A program made the translations under genes and the position numbers. The notes below the pieces were generated by a model. That model saw only the letters and a list, made by a program, of their open reading frames with translations, had not been told where the DNA came from and searched no databases. From Saccharicrinis sp963675435 (GTDB lineage Bacteria > Bacteroidota > Bacteroidia > Bacteroidales > Marinilabiliaceae), in NCBI GenBank assembly GCA_963675435.1, contig OY776216.1:1116001-1180000 (forward strand): a DNA stretch of 64,000 nucleotides, written 5' to 3'. Of this stretch, positions 38,228 to 46,689 are shown piece after piece; the first letter of the stretch is position 1; each line of letters starts with the position of its first letter.

Positions 38228-39060
38228 GTATGTCAATCAAGGCTGAGAGTCTGGTTTCAATTAGCATATCAGTAAGGGCTATGCATTAGTTAAAGTGTAA
38301 TTAAAGAACTGAGTTGTCCTTTCAGGACGCACCTTTAAATGATTATAAAATACCCCAGGAGTTTCCTGGGGCTGAACTGATTTGGGCCTCCAGCCCGTAG
38401 TATCATCTAAAAGTAATAACCCGAGTTCGATTAAAATTAAAGAGCTCAGAATTTATTAAAATGCTGATATATAAGGCCAATTCTTTTTGCATAGCGAGCT
38501 ATGGTAGAAGAATTTAACGAAGTAGATTAGTATTTTAATAGAAAGCCACATATAAACAACGATTTTCTTCTTCATATTTGTTTGACATAGCCCGCTATGA
38601 CTTCACAAATATTCATTGAAACTCATTATTTAAAAGCGGTCTGAGCCAATAATTTTATATCGAACTCGGGTTAATAGTGTTGATATTAAAATGTTGCATC
38701 TTTTACATTGATTTACAGCTTGAATAATGTATTGAAATCAATTCCACCTATCAGGGAGCTTTCGAATGCCAAAGTGCATAGAGCATAAAAATAGTATTAT
38801 GATTGAAGTATACATGTTAACTCAGCAGAGTTAATGTTTGATTAGTAAGTGTTATTTATCGTCCAGTAAGGACAGCTCAATTGAAATTTGAAACATTCCA
38901 ATTCAATAATGGTTAATATGTAGATTTAAGAATCATTTCTGCCTATTTTTAAAGACAGAATGACTTCCCTTTAGATGAGACTCCTCGGGCTGAAAGTTCT
39001 GTATCTAAAAGCTTAGTCTGTAGGGTATATGCTCATGTAATGCCCCTTGTATTATACCAA
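38228..39060. other. Non-coding repeat-rich region (~830 bp)
   Basis: No credible gene. It contains the perfect hairpin CCCCAGGA-GTT-TCCTGGGG (38353-38371) followed by a GGCCTCCAGCCCG stretch. It also holds inverted copies of the dispersed repeat at 38417-38439 and 38650-38677, which bound a 256-260 bp segment, and several weak G/C islands (TCCAGTAAGGACAGC, CTCCTCGGGCTGAAAG). It looks like a graveyard of small non-autonomous repeats. Confidence 0.6.
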
Positions 39061-39063
39061 ATT

Positions 39064-39095
39064 AAAAAGGCCGTTTCTCTTAAAGAAACGACCTT
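39064..39095 (-). terminator. Terminator of the DUF6266 pseudogene
   Basis: AAGGTCGTTTCTTT and AGAGAAACGGCCTT (minus strand) form a stem with one mismatch and are followed by TTTTT, directly downstream of the minus-strand gene at 39131-39944. Confidence 0.75.
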
Positions 39096-39130
39096 AATGC
39101 AAGCATTGATTTAGTTTATCATCTATTATT

Positions 39131-39944
39131 CTATTCCGTAATAATAACAGTTCCTGCGTGAACGCTATTGCTAACGCGGTTTGTATCATCCATAGCGGCA
39201 AAAGCTATGTAACAATGTACCACAGTTCCCGGGGGAGCATCTGGCAGATACAAACTGGCTGTACCTTCAGAACGTATACTTTCGCAAATAGAATATTCCG
39301 GGTAATAACCCTCAGCAATAACAACAAGAATTACCCCCATTGTCTGCAAACTTATCGTCATTTGCATCTCTGTACTTCCAATTAAAAATCACTTCCTCAC
39401 CATTTACTTCAACAGTTGGTCTGGTAGCAGCTTTTAATGATCCTACGGATAATACCAAATTTTCAAGGTTAACCTTATAACCAGGATATTCACCTTCAAT
39501 GGTATATTTCATTAACTCAGACATGGCTGCATTATACGGCGACTTTAACCCGCAATATGCATTTAACCAACTATTACACATTGAAACTACTTCAAAACAA
39601 GTCGTTTCACTCACTTACTTCAATTCACCATAGCGGTGCTATGTATCATTTCAGTAAGTGTTTGTTTTATTGCATTTTCAATGCTCATTACGATGTTTAA
39701 ATACATAATCCGGGTTTAAGCTATCCTGGTTTTTGAATCCTAATTGTATCACCGGATACAATGGCTGCAAGAACTTTGTGGCAAGTCTGAATTTTTCTCT
39801 GTGTGCCAATTGTTTTTGGCTGGCTTTGTGATTACTAAAATCTGGTAGTGATTTCATAACAGAAATACCTTTCCATTGACTACCTACTGTGCTTCCTACT
39901 TTTCCTGTGAATCTTCCGTTGATTCCTTTGTTATATGTTCCCAT
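39131..39944 (-). pseudogene. DUF6266-type gene disrupted by a MITE and a frameshift
   Basis: The N-terminal part (MGTYNKGINGRFTGKVGSTV..., 39944 to 39720) is the typical start of Bacteroidota DUF6266 proteins. A 166-bp MITE (39549-39714) splits it. Removing the MITE and one TTTAA duplication joins QDSL to KSPYNAA in frame. A second lesion is an extra G in a GGGGG run near 39338: deleting it links DANDDKFADNG to VILVVIAEGYYPEYS in frame through to the stop at 39131. The intact protein would be ~210 aa, of unknown function. The G-run change could be a sequencing error; the MITE is not. Confidence 0.85.
39549..39714. mobile_element. 166-bp MITE, copy B
   Basis: Same ends (CCCGCAATATGCATT... 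ATAATCCGGG) and same length as copies A and C, but with many internal substitutions, so it is an older or different subfamily member. Flanked by the 5-bp duplication TTTAA (39544-39548, 39715-39719). Inserted in the DUF6266 gene. Confidence 0.92.
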
Positions 39945-40421
39945 GACTTTTTGTTTTAGTAAGCTCTGGTATAACTGACCAGGTTGTAACAGAGCCCGGG
40001 TTAAACAAATATCGGCCGACGTTTTTATTGTTAATTCGTTTATTCGCTTATTCGTTAATTTGATGATTTGTTATTTTTCAGAGCTGTAAATCACCTTTCT
40101 CCCTGTTCCTTGTTCCCTTCTCCCTTTTCCTTCCTACCATTTTTCTTAGTACTAAAGTATATTGAAAAGTGTATCGAAAAAATTACAGTAATTTTACTGT
40201 AACTTTTTTCGCTTGTAATTGATTGATTAATAGTGATAAAGAAATTTGAGTAAAATCAGTTTTGAGTCGAAAAGAGCTAAAAAAGGGCCAATATTCCGGA
40301 AAATGGCAAAAAACGATAAAAATATTCCGCAAAATCACGTTTTTGGCCACAAATATTCCAAGTTTTGGTGTTTTTCGGTGTTTTTATGACTTTTCTTTGC
40401 TAGGTCTTTGCATTTCTATGC
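39945..40421. other. Intergenic region left of the IS21 element
   Basis: It holds low-complexity stretches (ATTCGTTTATTCGCTTATTCG near 40040; a C/T-rich tract near 40100). It ends in TTTCTATGC, one copy of the IS21 target duplication. A 71-codon frame at 40262 lacks coding character. Nothing else is seen. Confidence 0.5.
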
Positions 40422-40497
40422 TGTTTTTTTCAATTGAAAAGTATACCAGTATTTCAGTTCAAAAGTATACCATTTGATTTAAAAGACAAAGGTATTT

Positions 40498-40529
40498 CTC
40501 TCCTGATTGGGGTACCCCAATCAGGAGAG
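40498..40529. terminator. 32-bp perfect palindrome inside the IS21 left end
   Basis: CTCTCCTGATTGGGGT is followed directly by its exact complement. It lies downstream of istB, between the gene and the left end repeats, where it can stop transcription coming in from outside or out of the IS. Confidence 0.75.
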
Positions 40530-40562
40530 GAACCGGGGAACGATTTTTTATAAGTTTCATTT

Positions 40563-41318
40563 TTACTTAGCTAAGATTTTTTTTGTTTCTTTTAATCGGT
40601 ATGATTCGCCGTTCATGTTTACCAAATGGGCTTTGTGAGTTAATCTATCGACTAGTGCAGCTGTTAAAACGGCATCTCCAAAGATTTCTTCCCAGCGGTC
40701 AAAGCCCAAGTTTGTTGTTATTATGGTAGACTTTCTACCTGCTCTTAGTGATAAATGATTGAATAGTAATTCGGCTCCAGTTTTATCAAATGATACATAG
40801 CCAAATTCATCACAGATTACTAAATCATACTTTTCAAAACGGAGCTCTAATTGACGCAAAGTCCTTTCTGATTGAGATTCTCTTAATTGGGTCAACATCC
40901 GATGAACAGAGGTGAAGAGGACACGGTATCCCTGAAGGCATGCTTTTAAGCCCAAACCAATAGCGATGTGAGTTTTCCCGGTGCCAGGATTACCGGCCAG
41001 TATGATATTTTGAGCAGAGTTTATAAAATCAAGTCGTTCTAATACCGGGAGTTTTGCGCGAGCATCATCGGGCAACTGTTCTCGTTCCAGTTGATTCAGG
41101 TACATCTTGGATGGAAAGCCAGCTAGACGTATTTGCGTCTTTTTTCGATTTTCTATACGCAATTCATACTCTCGCTCCATCAGCTTTAACAAGTACTCTT
41201 CATAATCCAGCTGTCCGCTTGCTGCTTCTGTGGCTAACTCTTTAAAATCTCTTCTGAAAACAGGTAGCCGTAACTCTTTACTGTATTTGATTATATCTTC
41301 ATTTATGGTATTCATCAT
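40563..41318 (-). CDS. istB: IS21 helper ATPase IstB
   Basis: A 251-aa AAA+ ATPase related to DnaC that helps IstA select targets. Walker A is GNPGTGKTH (~residue 108), Walker B is LVICDEFGYV, and the C-terminal arginine region is intact (LVDRLTHKAHLVNMNGESYRLK). It starts 8 nt after the istA stop, so the two are cotranscribed. Full length and apparently functional. Confidence 0.95.
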   Translation of the reverse strand: MMNTINEDIIKYSKELRLPVFRRDFKELATEAASGQLDYEEYLLKLMEREYELRIENRKKTQIRLAGFPSKMYLNQLEREQLPDDARAKLPVLERLDFINSAQNIILAGNPGTGKTHIAIGLGLKACLQGYRVLFTSVHRMLTQLRESQSERTLRQLELRFEKYDLVICDEFGYVSFDKTGAELLFNHLSLRAGRKSTIITTNLGFDRWEEIFGDAVLTAALVDRLTHKAHLVNMNGESYRLKETKKILAK

Positions 41319-41326
41319 CTTATTTT

Positions 41327-42862
41327 TTAATTCATTAATGCACTTATTTCCGACAATTGATTTTTTGCTAATTGAGCAATGGAACAGTTTTGTTCGGGTG
41401 TAATAAATGATTCATTATTGCCCAATACAGCTTTTAGTTTTTCTACAGTAATACCACCGGAACCGGTACTCAGTAATCGAAATACCGATTTCTCCAGTTT
41501 TTCGCCGCTTATGCGGTACTTACGACAATAATCTAACAGGTCAATAAAGTTTCGTGGTTCTTCTTGAAAATGGTCTAAAAAGAGCTGTTTTAAATATACG
41601 TTGCTTGCTAATGCCAAACTACCTGGCAAAGCTCCCGGCTTTTGCTTGAAAGTGTTCAAATAATGCTCTATAGAGATTATCCATTGGTGCTTGCCGTAAT
41701 TTCTGGTGTGTATGGCTATCTTTTTATTTTCATGATAAACATGTATTTCGTGACTCAATAAATGAACATCTAGAAATTGACCTACCAGATGGTCCGGTAC
41801 CGAATACCTATTGGTTTTATGACTGATTGTTGCATATTTGTCGGCGCGCAATTGTATTTGGTCTGAACAGACAAGCGGTACAGCCGGTAATTTCCCTAAT
41901 ACCGCTTTCTCATCTTCAAACAGTTCTAAAGCTGTTTTGCCACTTTGTTTTTGTTTGGTATTATTTAATCGTTCCAGAATGGTGTTTAAATATTCTGCGG
42001 CTTCTGAAAGCCTGTTGAAATCATCCTTTACACCAAAAGCTTTCCGTCGGATGTATTCGACACTTCTTTCCACATGCCCTTTTTCGTTGCCTCGGTAAGC
42101 ATTACAAAAACGATGAGTAAACTGGTAATGACCTCGTAATTGAAGCAAAGCCCGTGTTGGTTCTTTTTCGTGAGGACCAATAAATTTTGCCACGGCAACC
42201 CGCATGTTGTCATAAACCATTTGCTCATAAACGCCGTTTGTTTTATTGAAAAAAGATACGTGGGCTTCCATAAACGCAAGTGTATCTTGACGATAATATA
42301 GCACGGCATGACGATAGTTGCTGTAAGCACTGGTGAAAACTGCTAATTGGAAGCGCTCTTGTTTGCCGTTGATACGAAGTTTTATTTCGCCCCAATCAAA
42401 TTCACAAATACTGCCCGGACTATATACTTGTCGAATAAAAGCTTCTTTGGGAGAAGATGATTTTTCTTTTGAGCGGATATAGTTGCAAACAGTTGTATAG
42501 CCAATCTCAAAACCCTGTAATTGCAATTGCTGAAATATATCTGCCTTTTTAAGTACCTGCTTTCGTAAACCTTGAAGCTTTTTCTCCCGGTTGACTTCAA
42601 GTAGTTTATCTATTTCGTCTTGTACTTCTTGGGTTAGTTTTCTCCTGTGTAGAGAGCGGCTTTTATATTTTGGTACTGTCGATAGATAATTGGCACTTAC
42701 TGTTTCTTTATCCTCTGATTCTGAAAGCTTTTTTTCATACTCTGTTATGTACTTCTTTACGGTTTTTCTGCTTATCTGTAAGGTGCGAGATATAGAACGT
42801 TGACTTTTCCCTTCTCGATAGCTTTTTATTATTATTTCTTGTTTTGTATACATACTTATCAT
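41327..42862 (-). CDS. istA: IS21 transposase IstA
   Basis: A 511-aa DDE transposase. It begins with a helix-turn-helix (GKSQRSISRTLQISRKTVKKY, residues ~15-35) and a second DNA-binding segment. The catalytic core has CEFDWGEIKL (Asp), MVYDNMRVAV (Asp) and GNEKGHVERSV (Glu), then the SH3-like C-terminal domain (YSVPDHLVGQFLDVHLL). Length and motifs are complete, so the element is probably active. Confidence 0.95.
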   Translation of the reverse strand: MISMYTKQEIIIKSYREGKSQRSISRTLQISRKTVKKYITEYEKKLSESEDKETVSANYLSTVPKYKSRSLHRRKLTQEVQDEIDKLLEVNREKKLQGLRKQVLKKADIFQQLQLQGFEIGYTTVCNYIRSKEKSSSPKEAFIRQVYSPGSICEFDWGEIKLRINGKQERFQLAVFTSAYSNYRHAVLYYRQDTLAFMEAHVSFFNKTNGVYEQMVYDNMRVAVAKFIGPHEKEPTRALLQLRGHYQFTHRFCNAYRGNEKGHVERSVEYIRRKAFGVKDDFNRLSEAAEYLNTILERLNNTKQKQSGKTALELFEDEKAVLGKLPAVPLVCSDQIQLRADKYATISHKTNRYSVPDHLVGQFLDVHLLSHEIHVYHENKKIAIHTRNYGKHQWIISIEHYLNTFKQKPGALPGSLALASNVYLKQLFLDHFQEEPRNFIDLLDYCRKYRISGEKLEKSVFRLLSTGSGGITVEKLKAVLGNNESFITPEQNCSIAQLAKNQLSEISALMN

Positions 42863-42953
42863 TCGTTTGTAACGAAACCATAAATAATTTCGTTGTTAAT
42901 AAGTGGTATACTTTTCAATTAATAGGTGGTCTACTTCCTAGTTAATATTTACA

Positions 42954-43160
42954 TTTCTATGCTACGGCTTTGCTAATCCTATGCATAGGCATTGCTAGTT
43001 GTATGCATAGTCAATGCTATTTCGTTGTATTGTGCTTGTATTGTGGTTGTGTTGTGTATGCATATTCTTTGATTTTTCTATGCATAGGCATTGCTTCTAA
43101 GGAAGCAAAGAAAGATCATAAAATATGCTTGAACAAAACATAGTCAGTACGACGTCATAT
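42954..43160. repeat. Cluster of CTATGCATAG-type short repeats
   Basis: Degenerate ~22-bp units occur here: CTATGCATAGGCATTGCT (twice, near 42982 and 43078), GTATGCATAGTCAATGCT (near 43003), and fragments CTTTGCATTTCTATGCT left of the IS21. The IS21 landed inside the cluster. The units are palindromic at their core (TATGCATA). No gene covers them. Confidence 0.55.
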
Positions 43161-43463
43161 CCTAGTCATACCATAGGAGCGTAAAGCAAATTACAAGAAA
43201 ATACAGAATGTTGATGAGCTTTGAATATTTCATATGCATTATGGATTAAATGGATAACTGCATCATTTTTGTTTTTTTGCTGCGATAAGTGTCTTTTTGT
43301 ATTCCTGATAATGAAGCGCATAGAATCATTTTTTTTCTGTGCCACGCTAAAATGAGTATTAATCATTGCCTGAGTTCTTTTTTTTTCTTTATCGGAGCAG
43401 GCTAAAAAGTGGCATTGACAAAGTGGTACTAAACAAAAGCACATAAGCTTTTTATGAAAAAAA

Positions 43464-44015
43464 TTAATGAATTGGGTTGTTGTTCATATAGTTTTGTTGC
43501 TGAATTACAACTACTTTTTCAGAATCAACAGAAGGTGTATAACCATAATCGTAACAAAAATAATAAAGATTACCACCCTTACTTTTCCAGGTATGTGTTA
43601 AACCCGCAATATGCATTAGACCATCTATTACACATTGAAATTACTTCAAAACAAGACACTTCGTTACTTCACTTCAACTCACCAGAACGATGCTATGCCT
43701 CGTTTCAGTAAAGCCTTGTTTTATGGTACTTTCAATGTTCATTACGAAATTCTAATACATAATCCGGGTTAAATGTTTAAAGTCCATGCCCAGTGTTTTC
43801 AAAAAATCCTTACGAACCGTAGCTTTACCTTGTGGGCAAGCAATTCGAAGTGCTTTGCGGTTGCTTCTAAGTTGTTTGTTAACACTTCTGATAAATGCTT
43901 CAGAAGTACTTTCTGCCTGGTTATGGTAGGCACTTTTACATTGTGCGTTACAAAACTTTTTATCACTTCTGCCTTTCAAGGTTTCTTTACAATACAAACA
44001 TATTTGAGTACTCAT
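43464..44015 (-). pseudogene. Zinc-ribbon small protein gene disrupted by a MITE
   Basis: The intact protein would be ~126 aa. Residues 1-30 hold a zinc ribbon with CLYC...KFCNAQCKSAY (four Cys). A basic middle (NKQLRSNRKALRI) and a C-terminal part, TWKSKGGNLYYFCYDYGY, follow. The MITE at 43603-43768 cuts after KHL; removing it and one TTAAA restores HLTHTWKSK and the frame to the TAA at 43464. The zinc-ribbon pattern suggests a DNA-binding or toxin-antitoxin-like protein seen in Bacteroidota; the family name is uncertain. Confidence 0.85.
43603..43768. mobile_element. 166-bp MITE, copy C
   Basis: Nearly identical to copy A (about four substitutions by eye). Flanked by the 5-bp duplication TTAAA (43598-43602, 43769-43773). 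Inserted in the zinc-ribbon gene, 0.3 kb upstream of the cassette recombinase. Confidence 0.93.
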
Positions 44016-44049
44016 AGTAGTATTATTAAACGTTAATAGACGTATTTAG

Positions 44050-44064
44050 CCGTTTATAAAACGG
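44050..44064. promoter_or_regulatory. Inverted repeat upstream of the recombinase gene
   Basis: CCGTTT-ATA-AAACGG, a perfect 6-bp inverted repeat 40 bp before the ATG at 44104. ACGTTAATAGACGT lies just upstream. It is a candidate operator for control of the recombinase. It does not match the LexA boxes I know from integron integrase promoters. Confidence 0.4.
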
Positions 44065-44103
44065 TTAAGATAAAAAATTGTAGGTAGTTTGCAAATAAAA
44101 ATC

Positions 44104-45546
44104 ATGAATGACAGACCTGTTATTTATTTAAACAGAATTCAAAAGGAAAATACAGAATTGTGCGCCCTGCATTTTAAAAAGAATGATTCCATACTCAAGC
44201 GGATATTACAGAATGACTGGATTAAATGGGATGTGTCGGAAAGTAAATTCATAGTGAGTACAGCTCCGAATACAATTGGTCTGTTGGTTGATATATTTGA
44301 AGATATAGCTGAAATTAATACGCATTATTATGAAGCTCAATTAAAAGGAAAGGCAGAAGAAACTATAATTGGAGATTGTTCTTATTTTAATGGAGTTTTA
44401 CAACCTATTGAGAAATTGGGAGCTATTACTTTGGTTCCGTATAAAGATGCTAATAATAGGTTTATCGTAGTAAAATATAGGTATTCGAAAAATGTAAACA
44501 AGATTCTGGTTAACTGTAAGAATTCGCATTGGAATCAGGAGCTAAAAATGTTTGTTATTCAACCTAAGTTGCAGTATTTAAAAGCATTAATTAATGAAGT
44601 TTTGCCAAAGTTGCAAATACGGATTAATAACGCATTAAAAATTAAAGATTATCATATACTTCAATTGTTGTATGAGCAGGCGTACAACAAGGATTATCTT
44701 TTTAAAAGTTGTCCGGTGGAGTTTATAAAGTTTATGCAATTAAAGGGCTATAGTGAAAATACAGTTAATACCTACTACTATTTTGTATTGCGTTTTATCA
44801 ACAGCTATAAAAGAAACTCATTAAGTCAAATAGACAACTTCTTATCTCAACAAATTAACGAGTATCATCAGTACATGTTGGGCGAAAAAGCATATTCGTA
44901 TAAAACTATCAATCAATCAGTAAGTGCCATCAAATTATATTATAAAGGATTCTTAAAAAAAGAGATTGAATTGCAAGGCGTAATCAGACCCAAGGTAGGA
45001 AGGCAATTGCCCAAGGTATGGAGCAAGCAAGAAGTATCAACAATATTGCGAAGCATTGATAACTTGAAACATAAGGCATTATTGAGTCTATTGTACGGGA
45101 GTGGTTTAAGAATTGGGGAGGCCCTCAGTTTAAAAGTGAGCGATATTGATTCCAAACGAATGAGGATTAGTATTTTTGAGGGCAAAGGTAAAAAAGATCG
45201 GTACTCCATTTTGGGAGAATCACAATTATCTATATTACGTCAATATTATAAGGAGTATAAACCAAAGAACTATCTGTTTGAGGGACAGATTGGAGGTCCT
45301 TATTCAGCAGGAAGTGCCGGAAAAGTATTAAAAAGGGCTATAGCTAAGAGCGGCGTACAGCAACGAGGAGGTTTACATTCATTACGTCATAGCTTTGCCA
45401 CACATTTATTGGAATCAGGCACGGATTTGCGCTATATACAAGAACTATTAGGACATAATTCCTCAAAAACCACTGAAATATATACTCACGTGAGCAATAA
45501 ATATTTACAACAGATTAAAAGTCCACTAGACGACTTAAATGTTTAA
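44104..45546 (+). CDS. Tyrosine recombinase of the cassette platform (non-canonical integron-type integrase)
   Basis: A 480-aa tyrosine recombinase, ~140 aa longer than IntI or XerD. The extra N-terminus (1-200) has two modules of one pattern, at ~25-65 and ~120-165 (DWIKWDVSESKFIV; SHWNQELKMFVIQP), recalling HARP-like DNA-binding repeats. A SAM-like core-binding domain (~203-290) and catalytic domain follow. All catalytic residues are present: Arg336, Lys361, His425, Arg428, His451, Tyr460. The end, IKSPLDDL, is IntI-like. The 58 residues between Lys364 and His425 match XerD spacing and lack the long IntI-specific insertion. It reads toward the cassettes, as in reversed integrons. Start ATG 44104; the upstream TTG is rejected. 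It probably inserts and excises the downstream cassettes (inference). Confidence 0.85.
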   Translation: MNDRPVIYLNRIQKENTELCALHFKKNDSILKRILQNDWIKWDVSESKFIVSTAPNTIGLLVDIFEDIAEINTHYYEAQLKGKAEETIIGDCSYFNGVLQPIEKLGAITLVPYKDANNRFIVVKYRYSKNVNKILVNCKNSHWNQELKMFVIQPKLQYLKALINEVLPKLQIRINNALKIKDYHILQLLYEQAYNKDYLFKSCPVEFIKFMQLKGYSENTVNTYYYFVLRFINSYKRNSLSQIDNFLSQQINEYHQYMLGEKAYSYKTINQSVSAIKLYYKGFLKKEIELQGVIRPKVGRQLPKVWSKQEVSTILRSIDNLKHKALLSLLYGSGLRIGEALSLKVSDIDSKRMRISIFEGKGKKDRYSILGESQLSILRQYYKEYKPKNYLFEGQIGGPYSAGSAGKVLKRAIAKSGVQQRGGLHSLRHSFATHLLESGTDLRYIQELLGHNSSKTTEIYTHVSNKYLQQIKSPLDDLNV

Positions 45547-45593
45547 AAAATAAATTATATTAGCTAGCAAAAATACATAAGACATAATAAAAA

Positions 45594-45645
45594 TAACCGA
45601 AATACTATGTCGATTATTGAAATAATTGACATAGTACTTCGGTTA
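45594..45645. repeat. 52-nt near-perfect palindrome at the presumed attI region
   Basis: The arms 45594-45618 and 45621-45645 pair at 23 of 25 positions around a GA loop (TAACCGAAATACTATGTC... / ...GACATAGTACTTCGGTTA). No T run follows, so it is not a normal terminator. It lies between the recombinase stop and the first GTT junction (45653), 7 nt before it. It may be the primary recombination site or a folding site recognised by the recombinase. Confidence 0.6.
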
Positions 45646-45680
45646 GAAAGTAGTTATAGGGCATTTTGAGACCTGCAAAC

Positions 45681-46049
45681 ATGAAACTGATTACTAAAAT
45701 ATTGATTGGATTATTCATTATTTCTTACTCATGTGATACAAAGAGAGAGACTGATTTTAATAGTCAACAATGGTTGATTGAAAAGGATTTGGAGTATTAT
45801 CCGTACCGAGATTTAATGATTCAAGATATTATTGACAACAATTTGTTCATTGGATTTGAGTATAATCAATTGATTGATTCTCTTGGGATACCTGATAATG
45901 TACAACCAAGAAAGAATAATGAAATTTATTACTTGATTAAAAACGATTACGGGAGTGACATTGACCCTGTTTATACAAAACATCTAATTTTCACTTTAAA
46001 TAGTGATTCAATAGTTAAAAGTGTCAATATTTATGAGTGGGATAAATAA
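45681..46049 (+). CDS. Cassette 1: small lipoprotein
   Basis: A 122-aa protein with a lipoprotein signal (IGLFIISYSC, lipid Cys at ~15) and an acidic mature part containing YYPYRDLMIQDI and a beta-rich end. No family recognised. ATG 45681 is used since the upstream TTG would only lengthen the signal peptide. It begins 27 nt inside the cassette and shares it with a membrane protein gene 25 nt downstream. Confidence 0.7.
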   Translation: MKLITKILIGLFIISYSCDTKRETDFNSQQWLIEKDLEYYPYRDLMIQDIIDNNLFIGFEYNQLIDSLGIPDNVQPRKNNEIYYLIKNDYGSDIDPVYTKHLIFTLNSDSIVKSVNIYEWDK

Positions 46050-46074
46050 AGTGAATTGATTAAAAAATATAAAT

Positions 46075-46455
46075 ATGAATTTTTATTATTACTGGTTTTA
46101 TATTGTACACGGATTTTATTACAGTTTCAGCAAAGATTTCCATTTTGATATATTAGCTGTAGGATTGTTTAGTGTAATTGTGAGCCTTCTGATTTTTGGA
46201 ATTTCCGCATTGATTATGATAACTTCTGGATTCCAGAGTGTTTTATTTAGTAATCCTATACCTATTATAGGTGGAGCAGTTGGGATTCATTTGATAAACT
46301 CAATAATATTTCTACCGAAAAAACGACAAATGAGATTGATGACACAATTTAGACAAAATCAATCTTTGACTAATGATATTATTGCGATTGTTTTGACGGC
46401 ATTAAGTATAATAACTTTTATTTTAGCAGCAGTTTTAAATGCAAAAACTAAATAA
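46075..46455 (+). CDS. Cassette 1: membrane protein
   Basis: A 126-aa protein with three predicted membrane helices (~28-55, ~58-80, ~102-122) and the basic loop KKRQMRLMTQF between helices 2 and 3. Family unknown. It ends 5 nt before the attC1 opening box. Confidence 0.65.
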   Translation: MNFYYYWFYIVHGFYYSFSKDFHFDILAVGLFSVIVSLLIFGISALIMITSGFQSVLFSNPIPIIGGAVGIHLINSIIFLPKKRQMRLMTQFRQNQSLTNDIIAIVLTALSIITFILAAVLNAKTK

Positions 46456-46460
46456 AAAAC

Positions 46461-46655
46461 GCCCTATAACAATGCATATAAGTCATGTGGGGGTGCGTAA
46501 TTTGCTAAGAGTGGTGATTTCTATTTGTCCGCCCATTGCTTTTAAATCGACACTTTCTTATTAATTTAGCCTATTGAAAAGCAATGGGCTAAGTGAGTTT
46601 TTTGAGAGGTCGGACTATTTCATTCCCCACACGCCTCATATGCGGTCCGTTGGGC
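46461..46655 (+). repeat. attC1 (between cassettes 1 and 2)
   Basis: Opens with GCCCTATAAC and closes at GTTGGGC (46649-46655). Inner arms AATGCATATAAGTCATGTGG / CCACACGCCTCATATGC and CCCATTGCTTTT / AAAAGCAATGGG pair with bulged bases. About 195 nt, a long variant shared with attC7. Confidence 0.88.
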
Positions 46656-46689
46656 GGCATTCAGGGAAACAGTGCAAAATTGAAACTTA

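Larger units (their letters stand above)
40422..42953 (-). mobile_element. Intact IS21-family insertion sequence (about 2532 bp)
   Basis: Outer ends TGT...ACA with internal end repeats: (A/G)AAAGTATACCA twice at the left end (near 40437 and 40461), and their inverse GTGGTATACTTTTC plus GTGGTCTACTTCC at the right (near 42903 and 42925). These are the multiple transposase-binding repeats typical of IS21. TTTCTATGC is duplicated on both sides (40413-40421, 42954-42962); 9 bp is slightly long for the family, so the ends could shift by a base. istA and istB are both complete. Confidence 0.9.

Noticed and set aside
40262..40477. 71-codon plus-strand frame left of IS21
   Set aside because: It starts with a TTG, crosses the IS21 left end and has low-complexity hydrophobic content without a plausible family.
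43166..43444. 92-codon minus-strand frame
   Set aside because: Odd composition (many Cys, His and Asn), no ribosome-binding context, no family; sits in repeat-rich intergenic DNA. It could be a remnant but cannot be supported.
46461..46655. attC1 as a Rho-independent terminator
   Set aside because: The stem is long, interrupted by bulges, lacks a T run and its outer box matches the cassette start; attC explains it better.
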